From NCBI RefSeq assembly GCF_009905375.1, contig NC_133650.1:149960125-150024124 (forward strand): a stretch of 64,000 bases of DNA, in the 5' to 3' direction. The stretch comes from Apium graveolens. Its lineage: Eukaryota > Streptophyta > Magnoliopsida > Apiales > Apiaceae. The notes under the pieces were generated by a model. That model did not search any database. It was not told the origin of the DNA and saw only the letters and a program-made list of their open reading frames with translations. Within the stretch, counting starts at the first letter, position 1. Each line of letters opens with the position of its first letter. Below, piece after piece: positions 10,686 through 23,700 of this stretch. The position numbers and the translations under genes are program-made.

Positions 10686-13659
10686 CTTCTTGCTTAACTG
10701 CCATGGTTAGATTAAGACAAAACAAATGAGTATAAAACTCAGCAAGTAACTATATAGCAGTTCTACAATATCAAATCTCAATATGCTTGAACAGACTAGG
10801 GCATTCTACTTTAATTAAGCTAGGTGGCAGATTTCCATTTTTTTTTGGATAAGGAAAGGTATCTGAAGAATAGTAGGGGCTTTCAAGGAACAAGGCTCGA
10901 AGCAGGACGAGAGCCGACATTCATCACAAATCATTATAGGATCAAAATAGATCTTTCGATAGAGGAAAGCAACAGTATTTCAAGATATAGAATCAATCAT
11001 ATGATCAATAATTTCAAGAATCAGGGTTCTCGAGCCTTAAGCTCCACAATGACATAATCAACTCTTTTCAAAGCAATATAAACCATTTTCATTTCCAAAA
11101 TCAATTTACTGAATAAAAGTTTCAGTTCCCTTTTAAATATTCAATTAGAACCCTTGATTGGATCACTTTATCTTTCCATTTCATTATATACGGGTGATCA
11201 GCCCACATCGACCTCCATTCTGGTCTTTAAGGTACCAATCGACATAATTTCAGTCTTAACTTGGACTAGTCCCACTAGCCTCTTACCATGACTGGACTAG
11301 TCCCACTAGCCTCTTACGTCTCAATCCAATCCATCAGGAATTCATTTGGAAAACCTTGAGTTGGAAAAGTAAATAGGTTTTCAAAAATCCATTTTTATCA
11401 TTACCAAGCATTTGAAATCATTTGGACTCTTTCAAGTCGAAACTCATTCTTAAATCAGATTTTAAAGAAACAAGGTTCAGGGAGTGAATCAAAGATACGC
11501 AAGGAACAATTCGCAAGAATTCTGTATCAGGGACAACAAGGCACTAAATTAGAAGGATCAGCATTGAATTAGGGATCAATAGGGTGATCAAGAGAAACAG
11601 GGTATCATTAAACAGAGTTAACCAAGATAATCAATAGGTTCAATATGATTCATGGCATTATAGGTAACTTGAACAGAAAGACAGATTATTAAAGGGTGAA
11701 ATCAATTGGATTATCAATAACAGGTTATCAAGAACAAGGGTACTTCAAATCATTATCAGGGTTTCATAAAGCAAGGGTTTCATATTTTAACAGTTCAATA
11801 CTCTACATGGTATGAACAACATTTCCTTTATAATCATTTACACAAGTAATCAGAGTTACTTGCCTGAATTTGCTTTCCTGAGGGTTGAACTACTGCCACC
11901 TACTAAATCCTTTCCTTTCCTAGCCTGAATGCCCTCACGCCCCGAATCTACAATAAAACCAAAATCTTAATCAGATTCTCAACTCTCGTTCCCGGAACGA
12001 TCACACTATACGATAACTCGATTATATCCTTGACTCGAGCATACAAATATAGCTTATACATATAAGCACATAACACTTAGCACATAGCACATAGCATATT
12101 CCTTTCTCATAGCTTTTATATCCTTATATACTTAGCAATCAAAGCGTACTCGCTTGACATTGGCTATTTCTCAAATCAAACTAACACGACTCTTTTACGA
12201 GTACAAGACCTATTTACAACCAAACATTTACGTTTATAACTATCACTTATATCAATCAACTTAGTTCCCTTTTCTTTTGCTCCTTAATTCGAGCCACATA
12301 CTATAATCAAGCAACAAATTCATAAATATTTACTTATACACTTCCAATCATCCTTTTAATCATTAAAACCAAGTAATTTGACTTTCATTCTTTATGGCTT
12401 ATTCGGCCTTATCACACAAAATTAATCAAATTCTCACTTTAACTCACATACATAGACACAACTCATTCAAAGCTATTAAAGTATCATCCTTCTTCATAAA
12501 AATCCGAACCAAATCATACATACTTGCGCGCATACAATTCAATTTCAACTTATCACGATATCAAACACTTTATCTTTATCAAGTAAGCCAACTAAGTTCC
12601 TTAACACAATTGATTTTCACCTAAATTACAACATGCATCCATTCATTCATCAAATTAGTCCCTTTTAACTCAATTTCATTCGGCAATAACTCAAATTCAC
12701 ATCTCAAGGGCAAATCAATGACATGCATATCTTGATCCTCTTTAAAACTAACATGCAATCACTTTTAGGCTATTTATACTTAGTGTTTACCAAGATTATC
12801 TTACAAAAATCGATTTCCTTTCTTATTAACACAAAAATTCGAACCTAAACTTAGCATGCATCAATAATTTCATTCCTTTTCAATCTAATAACAATCCATC
12901 ATCACTTTAAACAAGTTTACTCAAATCAAACAACTTTAAAGATTAAAACCATTCGGCCTTTTTCAAAAACAAAACATGCAACTTGATATTCTTACTCCTT
13001 GAATCACAAATCATCCTATTTTTTAACATCAAATCATTAAATCATGCATTTCACCACAATCAACTTGATTTCCTTAAAAATAATAATGGCCATTCGGCCC
13101 TTTTAATTCAAAACATCACATGCAACTCAAATGTATGGTCTTAAGGTTCTAGAGCTCAGTTTTTAACATCATAGCTCACCACCGGTTCACCGGAGTTCAT
13201 CACCGGTGGCGGTGGCATCTCGGTGGTGCCCTCATTCGAGGGTGTCCAACCACGAAGCCCCCGATTCCATCAATTACATAAAAAGAACTAACATGCACAT
13301 CTTCTCTATCATTTGTTTACAAAGAATCAAGCTTAACAAGATGACATCAACAACAAATAGCAAGAACCATGTGGTTCTCGGGTGAACACACACACCGAGC
13401 ACCCACAACACACACACACATCGACATGCAAGTGGGTATACACACATGCACACACACTTCTACCTACAAATAAGTGTTTAACAAGAAGATTTAGGGATGA
13501 TTGGTGTGTTTGATCAAAGAAAAGAGAGGTATACCGAGAGAGATTGAAGAAAGCCGAGAGAGAGAGTGAGAGGGTTCGAGTGAGAGAAGGAGAGAAAAGA
13601 GAAAAGAGAGAAATGATGTCACGGGAGCAAGAAAAAGAAAGAAAAAGAAGGGAGTGAGG

Positions 13660-13668
13660 TTATATAGC
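13660..13668 (-). promoter_or_regulatory. Candidate TATA box, Tekay-2 3' LTR
   Basis: The minus strand reads GCTATATAA, just upstream (in element orientation) of a GA-rich plus-strand tract, that is a CT-rich leader. It is the best TATA match in the LTR and is repeated in the other copy at 23731-23739. Confidence 0.5.
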
Positions 13669-14583
13669 ACTCAAAAACAAGGGCACTTTGGTAAACTTCT
13701 AATTCCTTTTTCATTCTTACTTGTCCATCTTTTTACTAAAATAAAACAAAGACTAAATATAAAATATATCTCCTCCGGGAAGTCAAGAATTATTGAAAAT
13801 GACATTTTTAACACGTAGGCCTCAAAATTAGCTTTTTATCCATTACTCATAATAAGAATTTGAGCGAACGGTTGATTTTATATGAATTTCGCAAACTTGA
13901 TTTAATAAATACATTTTTCACATAAAATCGATTTAAAAAAATGCAAAGATCAACAATCAAACTCACTTATTATTTTTAAAAAGTCTCTAAGACCTTTACG
14001 AAGATAACAGAATAAATCCCATGTTTTTATCCTTCTTGGATGATTTTATAAAAATGCGCGAAGGTTAATTAAACGTTTTCTTAAATCACGTAATTCCTTT
14101 AAAATTCACAAAATTAACATAGAACACATAGTCATGCATACAGTCAAGCAATCACACACATATAGTCACATAACGACTCAGGTCTGATCATAGATCTATC
14201 CCTCTTTAATCTTTATCATCTTTTACGCGTACCGGGTCACATTCAGCCTGACGGCCCGACGTTCAGCATTTCGATTACGCTTCTCATTATCTTTGCCAAT
14301 CAACACGTCTCTTAAGACAAAATACTTTATTCATTCACTTCACATATAATTCACATTTTATATTATTTAATTCCATATTAGGACGGGTTCCGTTCTACCT
14401 GACGGCCCGACACCAAGCTTAATTTCTAAGCTGACTCTTTAAATTGGAACATTTTTATCCACGATCCTTAACTCCAGTATACAGATAAGACAAATAATCA
14501 CCACTTAATCTCATAATTATAATCTCATCATATAACACATACTTTACTTTCTTAATTACGAGGCAAAATTCTCGGTCGTTACA

Positions 14584-14603
14584 ATCTACCCTCCTTAAAA
14601 GGA
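14584..14603 (-). other. Tekay-2 polypurine tract
   Basis: The minus strand reads CCTTTTAAGGAGGGTAGAT immediately before the LTR start TGTAACGACC. Confidence 0.85.
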
Positions 14604-14623
14604 TTCTGTCCCCAGAATCTAAT

Positions 14624-17600
14624 CTAAGCAAACAGATGGGGATACTTTTCTTTCATTTCGCTTTCTAATTCCCAAGTCGATTCCTCGACTAGTGGATTTC
14701 TCCACAATACTCTAACTAAAGGTACAATTTTATTTCTAAGTGTCCTTTCTTTTTGATCCAAAATTCGTACTGGCTGTTCTATATAGGATAAATCTGGTTG
14801 GATTTCCACTGGTTCCAACTCAATCACATGGCTCGCATCAGCATTATACTTCTTCAGGAGAGATACATGAAACACATTGTGCAGATGTTGCATTTGCGGC
14901 GGCAGCGCCAATTCATACGCCACTTTCCCAACTTGTCGCAATACTTCAAATGGTCCAATGTACCTTGGACTTAGCTTTCCTTTCTTTCCAAATCGAGTTA
15001 AACCTTTCCACGGAGATATCTTCAATAAGACTTTGTCTCCAGTTTCGAATTGCACATCTTTCCGCTCTTGATTCGCGTACTTTGCATGTCGGTCTTGAGC
15101 TGCAATTAATCTCTTTCGAATCATTTCAACCTTTTCCTTCGTTTGCTGAACTAGCTCTGGGCCAATTAACTTGCGCTCACCAACTTTGTCCCAATAGGTA
15201 GGGGATCTACACTTTCTTCCATACAACGCTTCATAAGGCGGCATGCCAATACTTGCGTGATGACTGTTGTTGTAGGAAAACACAATTAAGGGCAAATGAT
15301 CGTCCCAATTTCCTTTGAAATCTATTGCGCAGGTTCGCATCATATCCTCAATCGTCTGAATTGTCCTTTCACTTTGTCCTTCTATCTGCGGATGATATGC
15401 CGTATTCATTTTCAATTTCGTTCCCAAATGATCATGAAATTGTCGCCAAAATCTCGAATTAAACCTTGGATCTCTATCAGACACGATAGATACAGGAACT
15501 CCATGACGCATCAAGATTTCATCCAGATACAATTTGACCAGCTTCTTTAATGAAAACCTTTCGTTTATCGGCAAGAAATGTGCTGACTTTGTCAACCGAT
15601 CAATTACCACCCAAATCGCATCATGATTTGACTTGGTTTTAGGTAATCCTACTACAAAATCCATCGCGATATGTTCCCATTTCCATTCAGGTATGTCCAG
15701 TGGCTGAAGCAATCCGCTTGGCCTTTGATGTTCCGCTTTAACTCTTTGGCACGTGTAACATTTACTTATCCATTCCGCAATTTCCTTTTTCATGTTTGGC
15801 CACCAAAAATTTTCTTTCAAATCCTGGTACATATTCATACTTCCAGGGTGAATTGAAAATCTCGAGTTATGTGCTTCTTGCAAAATCTCGTACTTTAGTT
15901 CCATAACATTAGGTATCCAAATACGTGAGTTAACACGGTATATCCCTTTTCCATCCTTTTGAGCTTTAATTTCTTCTCCCGTCAACTTATCCTTTTCGCG
16001 ATTCATCACTTGCTCTTGACAGCATCGAATCTTTTCCAAAATTTCAGGTTGAAACAGCATTGCATAAATAGCTTCATCTCCACGTTCTGGAGTCTGCACC
16101 TCTATTTCCATTTTGTCCAAGTCCTTGATTAATTCTTCCGATGACATTAACATATTCAACCTTTCCTTTCGACTTAAAGCATCAGCTACCATATTTGCCT
16201 TTCCAGGATGATAGTTTATCGCACAATCATAATCTTTGATCAATTCCAACCACCTTCTTTGTCGCATATTCAATTCTTTCTGAGTAAAGATATACTTTAA
16301 GCTCTTATGGTCCGTATAAATCTCGCACTTTTCTCCGTACAAATAATGCCTCCAAATCTTAAGGGCAAATACAATTGCTGCCAATTCCAAACCGTGCGTT
16401 GGATACTTTTGCTCATGCGGCTTGAGTTGCCTTGGCGCATATGCTATTACCTTCCCGTGTTGCATTAACACGCATCCAAGTCCTTTATAGGAAGCATCAC
16501 TAAATATCACAAATTCCCCTTTATCATCAGGTAATACCAACACCGGGGCGGTTACCAATCTCTTCTTTAACTCTTAAAAACTTTCCTCATACTTTTCTGT
16601 CCAAACAAACTTTTCGTTCTTTCTCGTCAACTTTGTCAATGGAATGGCAATCTTTGAGAAATCTTGCACAAATCTTCTATAGTATCCGGCTAATCCCAGA
16701 AAACTTCTGACTTTCGTCAGAGTCTTGGGTCTTTCCCAACTCATTACAGCTTCTATCTTGGCTGGGTCCACTTTAATTCCTTCTTTATTGACTACATGAC
16801 CAAGAAATTGCACTTCCTTTAGCCAAAATTCACACTTTGAAAACTTTGCATATAGCTTCTTTTTACGCAGAATTTCCAAGGAAATCCTCAAATATTCCAT
16901 ATGATCTTCTTCCGTCTTGGAGTAAATCAGTATATCGTCGATAAACACAATCACGAACTTGTCCAAATACTGCTTGAACATTCTATTCATAAGATCCATA
17001 AATGCAGCTGGCGCATTCGTCAAGCCAAATGCCATCACTAAAAACTCATAGTGTCAGTATCTTGTTCGGAACGTTGTCTTGGGTATATCTTCCACTTTGA
17101 TCTTTAATTGATGATACCCAGATCTTAAATCAATCTTTGAAAAGCACGAAGCTCCTTTTAATTGGTCAAACAAGTCATCGATCTGCGGTAGAGGGTACTT
17201 ATTCTTGATCGTCAACTTATTCAGCTCACGGTAATCGATACACAATCGCATGCTTCCATCCTTTTTCTTTACAAACAACACCGGTGCGCCCCACGGGGAT
17301 ACACTCGGTCAGATTACTCCTTTGTCCAACAACTCTTGCAACTGAGCTGCCAATTCCTTCATTTCAACCGGCACCATGCGATATGGAGCTTTCGACACTG
17401 GTTCTGTACCAGGAGCCAAGTCAATCGTAAACTCAATCTCTCTGTTTGGAGGTAGTCCAGGAAATTCATCAAGAAACACGTCCGGAAAATCTCTTACTAC
17501 CGGAATATCGTCGATCTTTACAGATTCTTTTTCCACGTCCATGACATGAGCCAAATAAACTTCGCATCCTTGACGTATTAATCTTCTCGCCTCAATAGCC

Positions 17601-19132
17601 GTTAGAAATTTCTTCTCTTGCCTCTTTCCTTTAAATATCACTTCCTCACCATTCTTGGTTCTTAACTTCACTTTCTTACTTTTACACTCTATTTGCGCCT
17701 CATGGTTTGACAACCAATCCATTCCTAGTATAACCTCAAATTCTCCTAACTTAAAAGGAATTAAGTCAGCAGAAAAGTGCCGACCTTCTATAGTCACATC
17801 ACAGTCTGGACAAATCTTACTAACAACAACTTTCTCTTGATTTGCTACCTCTATAATCAAATTAGGCTCTAGAGGGTACGCAACACAATTTAACTTATCA
17901 AGAATACTTTCAGAGACAAAAGATCTGGTTGCTCCAGAATCCATCAAAACTTTTACTTCTACTGAGTTTATAACAAGCATACCTGCTACCACGTCCACAT
18001 CTTGCACCGCATCTTTCATTGACATGTTAAAGGTTCTAGCTCTGGGTTGAGCTGATGGTGCTGGGAGAGACAGCGGTCCAGCAATTCTGAGAACATTAAC
18101 CTTCTGCACAGGCTCCTTGCAATTTCTAGCCATATGGCCCACTTTGCCACACTTGAAACAAGCCAAATCAGGTTTCCTTACTCCATTTGAACATTTTGAA
18201 GAATAATTCCCCTTCTGGTTGCACTTAAAACATGTTATGTCCAGCTTATTATACCTCCCCGGGTGTCTCTTTCCACAGTTCCTGCATTCTTGCATCTGGG
18301 GTCTGCTATCCTTTCTCGATTGTCCATCTTTCTTGAAACGGTTCTTCTGAGCTCCATTCCCGGGTCTAAACTTCTGGAACTTTTGGTTCTGACCTCCACC
18401 ATTCTTCCCAAACTTTCCTCTGAATTTTGAACTTCCTTGCACTTGCTCAGAGCTTTCAAACTTCCTCTTTCTTCCTTCATTTTCTCTTCGAGCAGCTTCC
18501 CACTCACCTTCCATTATCATTTCTTTCTAAACCAAAGCGGCATAGTTCTTGATTTCCAAAGTTGCTATTTGACTCCTAATCCACGGCTTAAGTCCCTGCT
18601 GGAACCTCTTAGCCTTCTTCGCTTCAGTATTCACGTACTCTGGTACGAACCTTGACAATTTCGAAAACTTTACCTCATATTCTGCTACCGACATTTCCTC
18701 ATGTCTAAGATCCAAAAATTTCATCTCCAACTGATCTTGCATATAACTTGGCAAATACTTTTCCAGAAACATCTCAGTGAACTTCTCCCAAGATAAGTAT
18801 TTGCCTTCCAACAACGCCTTAGAAGACTCTCACCAGAAACTTGCTTCATCTTTCAGATAATAACTTGCGTACTGAGCTTTCTTATCATCCTTAACTTCTG
18901 CTAACTCAAAGGCTTTTTCCATCTCTCTCAACCATGACTGCGCTTTAATCGGATCTGGCAAACCTGAGAACTCTGGAGGATGAACAGATTGAAAGTGCTT
19001 AAAATTTCCAACTTTTGGGGCCACAGGTTGTTGCAAAAGCTGAGCAAGTCTGCTCATCATAGTGGTTTCTGGGTTTATTTCTGGGTCTTGGGTGGGAATT
19101 TCTTCTTCTTGGTGATCTGGTGAGTTGGCCAT
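14624..19132 (-). pseudogene. Tekay-2 gag-pol, single frame with five stop codons
   Basis: From ATG 19132 to the stop at 14624 one frame of 1,503 codons is maintained with no frame slip. It is broken only by stops at 18830, 18527, 17309, 17054 and 16574 (first base of each triplet on plus). Gag is codons 1 to about 300. The zinc-binding region near codons 275-350 has lost a Cys in CGKRHPGRYN and a His in CFKCNQKGNYSSKC, while CFKCGKVGHMARNC is intact. Protease DSGATRSF is near codon 396. RT follows with [10 protein letters not shown] and FIDDILIYS, then RNase H, integrase HHCC, MDFV, SDRD and the Glu of SERTIQ, and the chromodomain ([16 protein letters not shown]) at the end. All RT and integrase catalytic residues remain, so the lesions are nonsense codons. 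Confidence 0.95.
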
Positions 19133-19680
19133 TTCTTACAAACCTGATTGAGCAATTACTTAGCAATACGACAGCATGGCATGTATATAACAACAATTTT
19201 TTTTTAATGAAATCTCTTTTGTGGGTTTTAAGTTTTACCCAATTTGCGCATGCAATCCTATTACTACATAATTCTCATATCAGTGTTGTTTTATCATGGC
19301 ACAGAATAGGGTTTTATGATCTTTAAACATGGTTATATGAAAACATGGTTGTATTAAAACATGGCATTGAGAACAGTTTATAAGATAATCAAGGTGCACA
19401 AAGGAAAGCAAGATAATAGGATTTATTTAATCAAAGGTTACATAGAGAATATTCTAGATTTTAAGGTTCTGAAGCAAGGTACAATAAATAGCAGGGTTAA
19501 ACAGAGGAAAAACTGGAAAACATCCCCCTATTTACCCCTAACTTCCAACTACTACTACTACACTGGTCTGAAATATAACAAGATAAATGAAAAGGGATCC
19601 CAGCATCTGACCAAGTATCCGAAAGCCTACTGGCGCTGAAAACAATATCAACAATCTACGAGCTCAACCAACAGTCCCGT
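19133..19680 (-). other. Spacer between exon 2 of the leader gene and gag, Tekay-2
   Basis: About 550 bases with no convincing coding sequence. Ten to fifteen bases before the gag ATG the minus strand has an AG preceded by a modest pyrimidine context (CAATCAG|GTTTG), possibly a second acceptor. Confidence 0.5.
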
Positions 19681-20767
19681 CTAATCATCTAGAATCTCTC
19701 TCAACACAACCAACATCCAGTGAATGATCTTATGCAGCCTCCGGGCCTCAGCATCAGCATCACTAGTGGATGGTCCCTCATCCAATCTCTTCCGGGAAAC
19801 CTGCTCCACCATCTTCACCTGAACTCGCCACTCATCATCCATAACAGAAGCACTCTGCCTAGACTCTATGGCTAGTCTATCCACCAAAGCTCCCAACTCA
19901 GGAATGCGGGAGTACACAAAGTCTCGGTCCTGGGCTAACTTGCCACCGACACTGGCAAGAACATTCTTAGGCATCTCTGACTCTGGCTCAGGGGTAGGGG
20001 TCTCTGAATCAGGCCTTAAGGGCGAAATCTGCATGGGGATCTCACTACTCTCAGAAGGGTCCTCCTCTGGGTCTGAACTAACATATACAGGCTCCTCTGG
20101 AGAGGGTGGAATAGGGTCCACAGGGGTACCAGTCAAGCTAATCTCTGAGTCTGAGTCACTACCACTACTAGGATCCTGAGAGAAAACACAAAACAGTAAC
20201 CAAGAAACAATGTTAGGGTTAAATAAAGCTTCCAGCTAACTCACACCCTAACTCTTGTTTCCGCTTTACCAATCAACACTTTCCTTAGACTATACCTAAT
20301 AGTCTAACTCAACTCTACATGAGTCGAACTCTCTCGCGATATAGATATATTCCCAAAATACCCCTTTTTAAAACCTAACTTGTCTCAGGGACTAGATCCT
20401 GTAGCTCTGACACCAACTTGTGACGCCCTCAATCTCGGGGTTAGGAAATGAGGACTCACACACCTCTATTCTAATAAATAAATATGCATAAACCCCGATT
20501 AACTACTAACAGGATCAACAGGATAAAGTATGAGACAAGTTTACAACTACCAATCATAAAATATAACTTACAAACCCAAAATATTATTAAATAAACAACA
20601 TCGATTCCGGCTGGGAACCAACAGATAACCCATTGTGTCTTTATACACCTCCTTCTAGGCGCGAGCTCACTCATAAAAACCACTACCTGCTCTGGCAACC
20701 GGAAGCCCTCAACATGGTAGGGACCACCAGGTACGCTCTTACAAGCAGTGCGCCTAAGCCTGGCCAT
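19681..20767 (-). CDS. Predicted two-exon Tekay leader gene with H3-like N-terminus (Tekay-2)
   Basis: Exon 1 (20767-20687, in the 5' LTR) encodes 27 residues starting MARLRRTACKSVPGG and ends at CAG|GTAGTGG. The intron would be 20686-20176 (511 nt), ending in a textbook acceptor (TTTTCTCTCAG). Exon 2 (20175-19681) opens in the same phase with DPSSGSDSDSE; it has no ATG near its 5' end, which supports splicing. Exon 2 has a Ser/Asp/Glu/Pro-rich first half, then a likely helical part (IPELGALVDRLAIESRQS and HWMLVVLREILDD). Total about 191 residues. The intron contains the PBS and LTR end, so the spliced RNA could not be copied as a genome. I recognise no known family for exon 2; extra ORFs in plant gypsy elements are known as a class. 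Splicing is inferred, not observed. Confidence 0.6.
20404..20415 (-). other. Tekay-2 primer-binding site (initiator tRNA-Met type)
   Basis: The minus strand reads TGGTGTCAGAGC, one change from TGGTATCAGAGC, three bases after the LTR end. It lies inside the predicted intron of the leader gene. Confidence 0.88.
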
Positions 20768-23700
20768 CTTCTTGCTTAACTTCCATGGTTAGATTAAGAC
20801 AAAACAAATGAGTATAAAACTCAGCAAGTAACTATATAGCAGTTCTACAATACCAAATCTCAATATGCTTGAACAGACTAGGGCATTCTACTTTAATTAA
20901 GCTAGGTGGCAAATTTCCATTTTTTTTTGGATAAGGAAAGGTATCTGAAGAATAGTAGGGGCTTTCAAGGAACAAGGCTCGAAGCAGGACGAGAGCCGAC
21001 ATTCATCACAAATCATTATAGGATCAAAATAGATCTTTCGATAGAGGAAATCAACAGTATTTCAAGATATAGAATCAATCATATGATCAATAATTTCAAA
21101 AATCAGGGTTCTCGAGCCTTAAGCTCCACAATGACATAATCAATTCTTTTCAAAGCAATATAAACCATTTTCATTTCCAAAATAAATTTACTGAATAAAA
21201 GTTTCAGTTCCCTTTTAAATATTCAATTAGAACCCTTGATTGGATCACTTTATCTTTCCATTTCATTATATACGGGTGATCAGCCCGTATCGACCTCCAT
21301 TCCGGTCTTTAAGGTACCAATCGACATAATTTCAGCCTTAAATTGGACTAGTCCCACTAGCTTCTTACCATGACTGGACTAGTCCCACTAGCCTCTTACG
21401 TCTCAATCCAATCCATCAGGAATTCATTTGGAAAACCTTGAGTTGGAAAAGCAAATAGGTTTTCAAAAATCCATTTTTATCATTACCAAGCATTTGAAAT
21501 CATTTGGACTCTTTCGAGTCGAAACTCATTCTTAAATTAGATTTTAAAGAAACAAGGTTCAGGGAGTGAATCAAAGATACACAAGGAACAATTCACAAGA
21601 ATTCTGTATCAAGGACAACAAGGCACTAAATTAGAAGAATCAGCATTGAATTAGGGATCAATAGGGTGATCAAGAGAAACAGGGTATCATTAGACAGAGT
21701 TAACCAAGATAATCAATAGGTTCAATATGATTCATGGCATTATAGGTAACTTGAACAGAAAGACAGATTATCAAAGGGTGAAATCAATAGTATTATCAAT
21801 AACAGGTTATCAAGAACAAGGGTACTTCAAATCATTATCAGGGTTTCATAAAGCAAGGGTTTCATATTTTAACAGTTCAATACTCTACATGGTATGAACA
21901 ACATTTCCTTTATAATCATTTACATAAGTAATCAGAGTTACTTGCCTGAATTTGCTTTCCTGAGGGTTGAACTACTGCCACCTAGTAAATCCTTTCCTTT
22001 CCTAGCCTGAATGCCCTCATGCCCCGAATCTACAATAAAACCAAAATCTTAATCAGATTCTCAACTCTCGTTCCCGGAACGATCACACCATACGATAACT
22101 CGATTATATCCTTGACTCGAGCATACGAATATAGCTTATACATATAAGCACATAACACTTAGCACATAGCATATTCCTTTCTCGTAGCTTTTATATCCTT
22201 ATATACTTAGCAATCAAAGCGTACTCGCTTGACCTTGGCTATTTCTCAAATCAAACTAACACGACTCTTTTACGAGTACAAGACCTATTTACAACCAAAC
22301 ATTTACGTTTATAACTATCACTATATCAATCAACTTAGTTCCCTTTTCTTTTGCTCCTTAATTCGAGCCACATACTATAATCAAGCAACAAATTCATAAA
22401 TAATTACTTATACACTTCCAATCATCCTTATAATCATAAAAACCAAGTAATTTGACTTTCATTCCTTATGGCTTATTCGGCCTTATCACACAAAATTAAT
22501 CAAATTTTCACTTTAACTCACATACATACACACAACTCATTCAAAGCTATTAAAGTATCATCCTTCTTCATAAAAATCCGAACCAAATCATACATACTTG
22601 CGCGCATAAAATTCAATTTCAACTTATCACGATATCAAACACTTTATCTTTATCAAGTAAGCCAACTAAGTTCCTTAACACAATTGATTTTCACCTAAAT
22701 TACAACATGCATCCATTCATTCATCAAATTAGTCCCTTTTAACTCAATTTCATTCGGCAATAACTCAAATTCACATCTCAAGGGCAAATCAATGACATGC
22801 ATATCTTGATCCTCTTTAAAACTAACATGCAATCACTTTTAGGCTATTTATACTTAGTGTTTACCAAGATTATCTTACAAAAATCGATTTCCTTTCTTAT
22901 TAACACAAAAATTCGAACCTAAGTTTAGCATGCATCAATAATTTTATTCCTTTTCAATCTAATAACAATCCATCATCACTTTAAACAAGTTTACTCAAAT
23001 CAAACAACTTTAAAAATTAAAACCATTCGGCCTTTTTCAAAAACAAAACATGCAACTTGATATTCTTACTCCTTGAATCACAAATCATCCTATTTTTTAA
23101 CATCAAATCATTAAATCATGCATTTCACCACAATCAACTTGATTTCCTTAAAACTAATAATGGCCATTCGGCCCTTTTTAATCAAAACATCACATGTTAC
23201 TCAAATATATGGTCTTAAGGTTCTAGAGCTCAGTTTTTAACATCATAGCTCACCACCGGTTCACCGGAGTTCATCACCGGTGGCGGTGGCATCTCGGTGG
23301 TGCCCTCATTCGAGGGTGTCCAACCACGAAGCCCCCGATTCCATCAATTACACAAAAAGAACTAACATGCACATCTTCTCTATCATTTGTTTACAAAGAA
23401 TCAAGCTTAACAAGATGACATCAACAACAAATAGCAAGAACCATGTGGTTCTCGGGTGAACACACACACCGAGCACCCACAACAAACACACACATCGACA
23501 TGCAAGTGGGTATACATACATGCATACACACTTCTACCTACAAATAAGTGTTTAACAAGAAGATTTAGGGATGATTGGTGTGTTTGATCAAAGAAAAGAG
23601 AGGTATACCGAGAGAGATTGAAGAAAGTCGAGAGAGAGAGTGAGAGGGTTCGAGTGAGAGGAGAGAAAAGAGAGAAGAGAGAAATGATGTCACGGGAGCA

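Larger units (their letters stand above)
10337..14583 (-). repeat. Tekay-2 3' LTR (left copy)
   Basis: Plus-strand ends TGTGACGCCCTCAATC and TCGGTCGTTACA, 4,247 bp. It includes an AC-rich microsatellite (about 13386-13460), a GA-rich tract (about 13540-13650) next to a TATA box, a GC-rich CACCGGTGGCGG segment near 13190-13215, and the H3-tail-like exon at 10605-10685. Confidence 0.95.

Noticed and set aside
13386..13460. AC-rich repeats in the Tekay-2 LTR as possible telomere-like or CRISPR-like array
   Set aside because: Simple AC dinucleotide sequence without unit and spacer structure.
14740..15201. Plus-strand 153-residue frame over Tekay-2 pol
   Set aside because: Antisense shadow of integrase and chromodomain.
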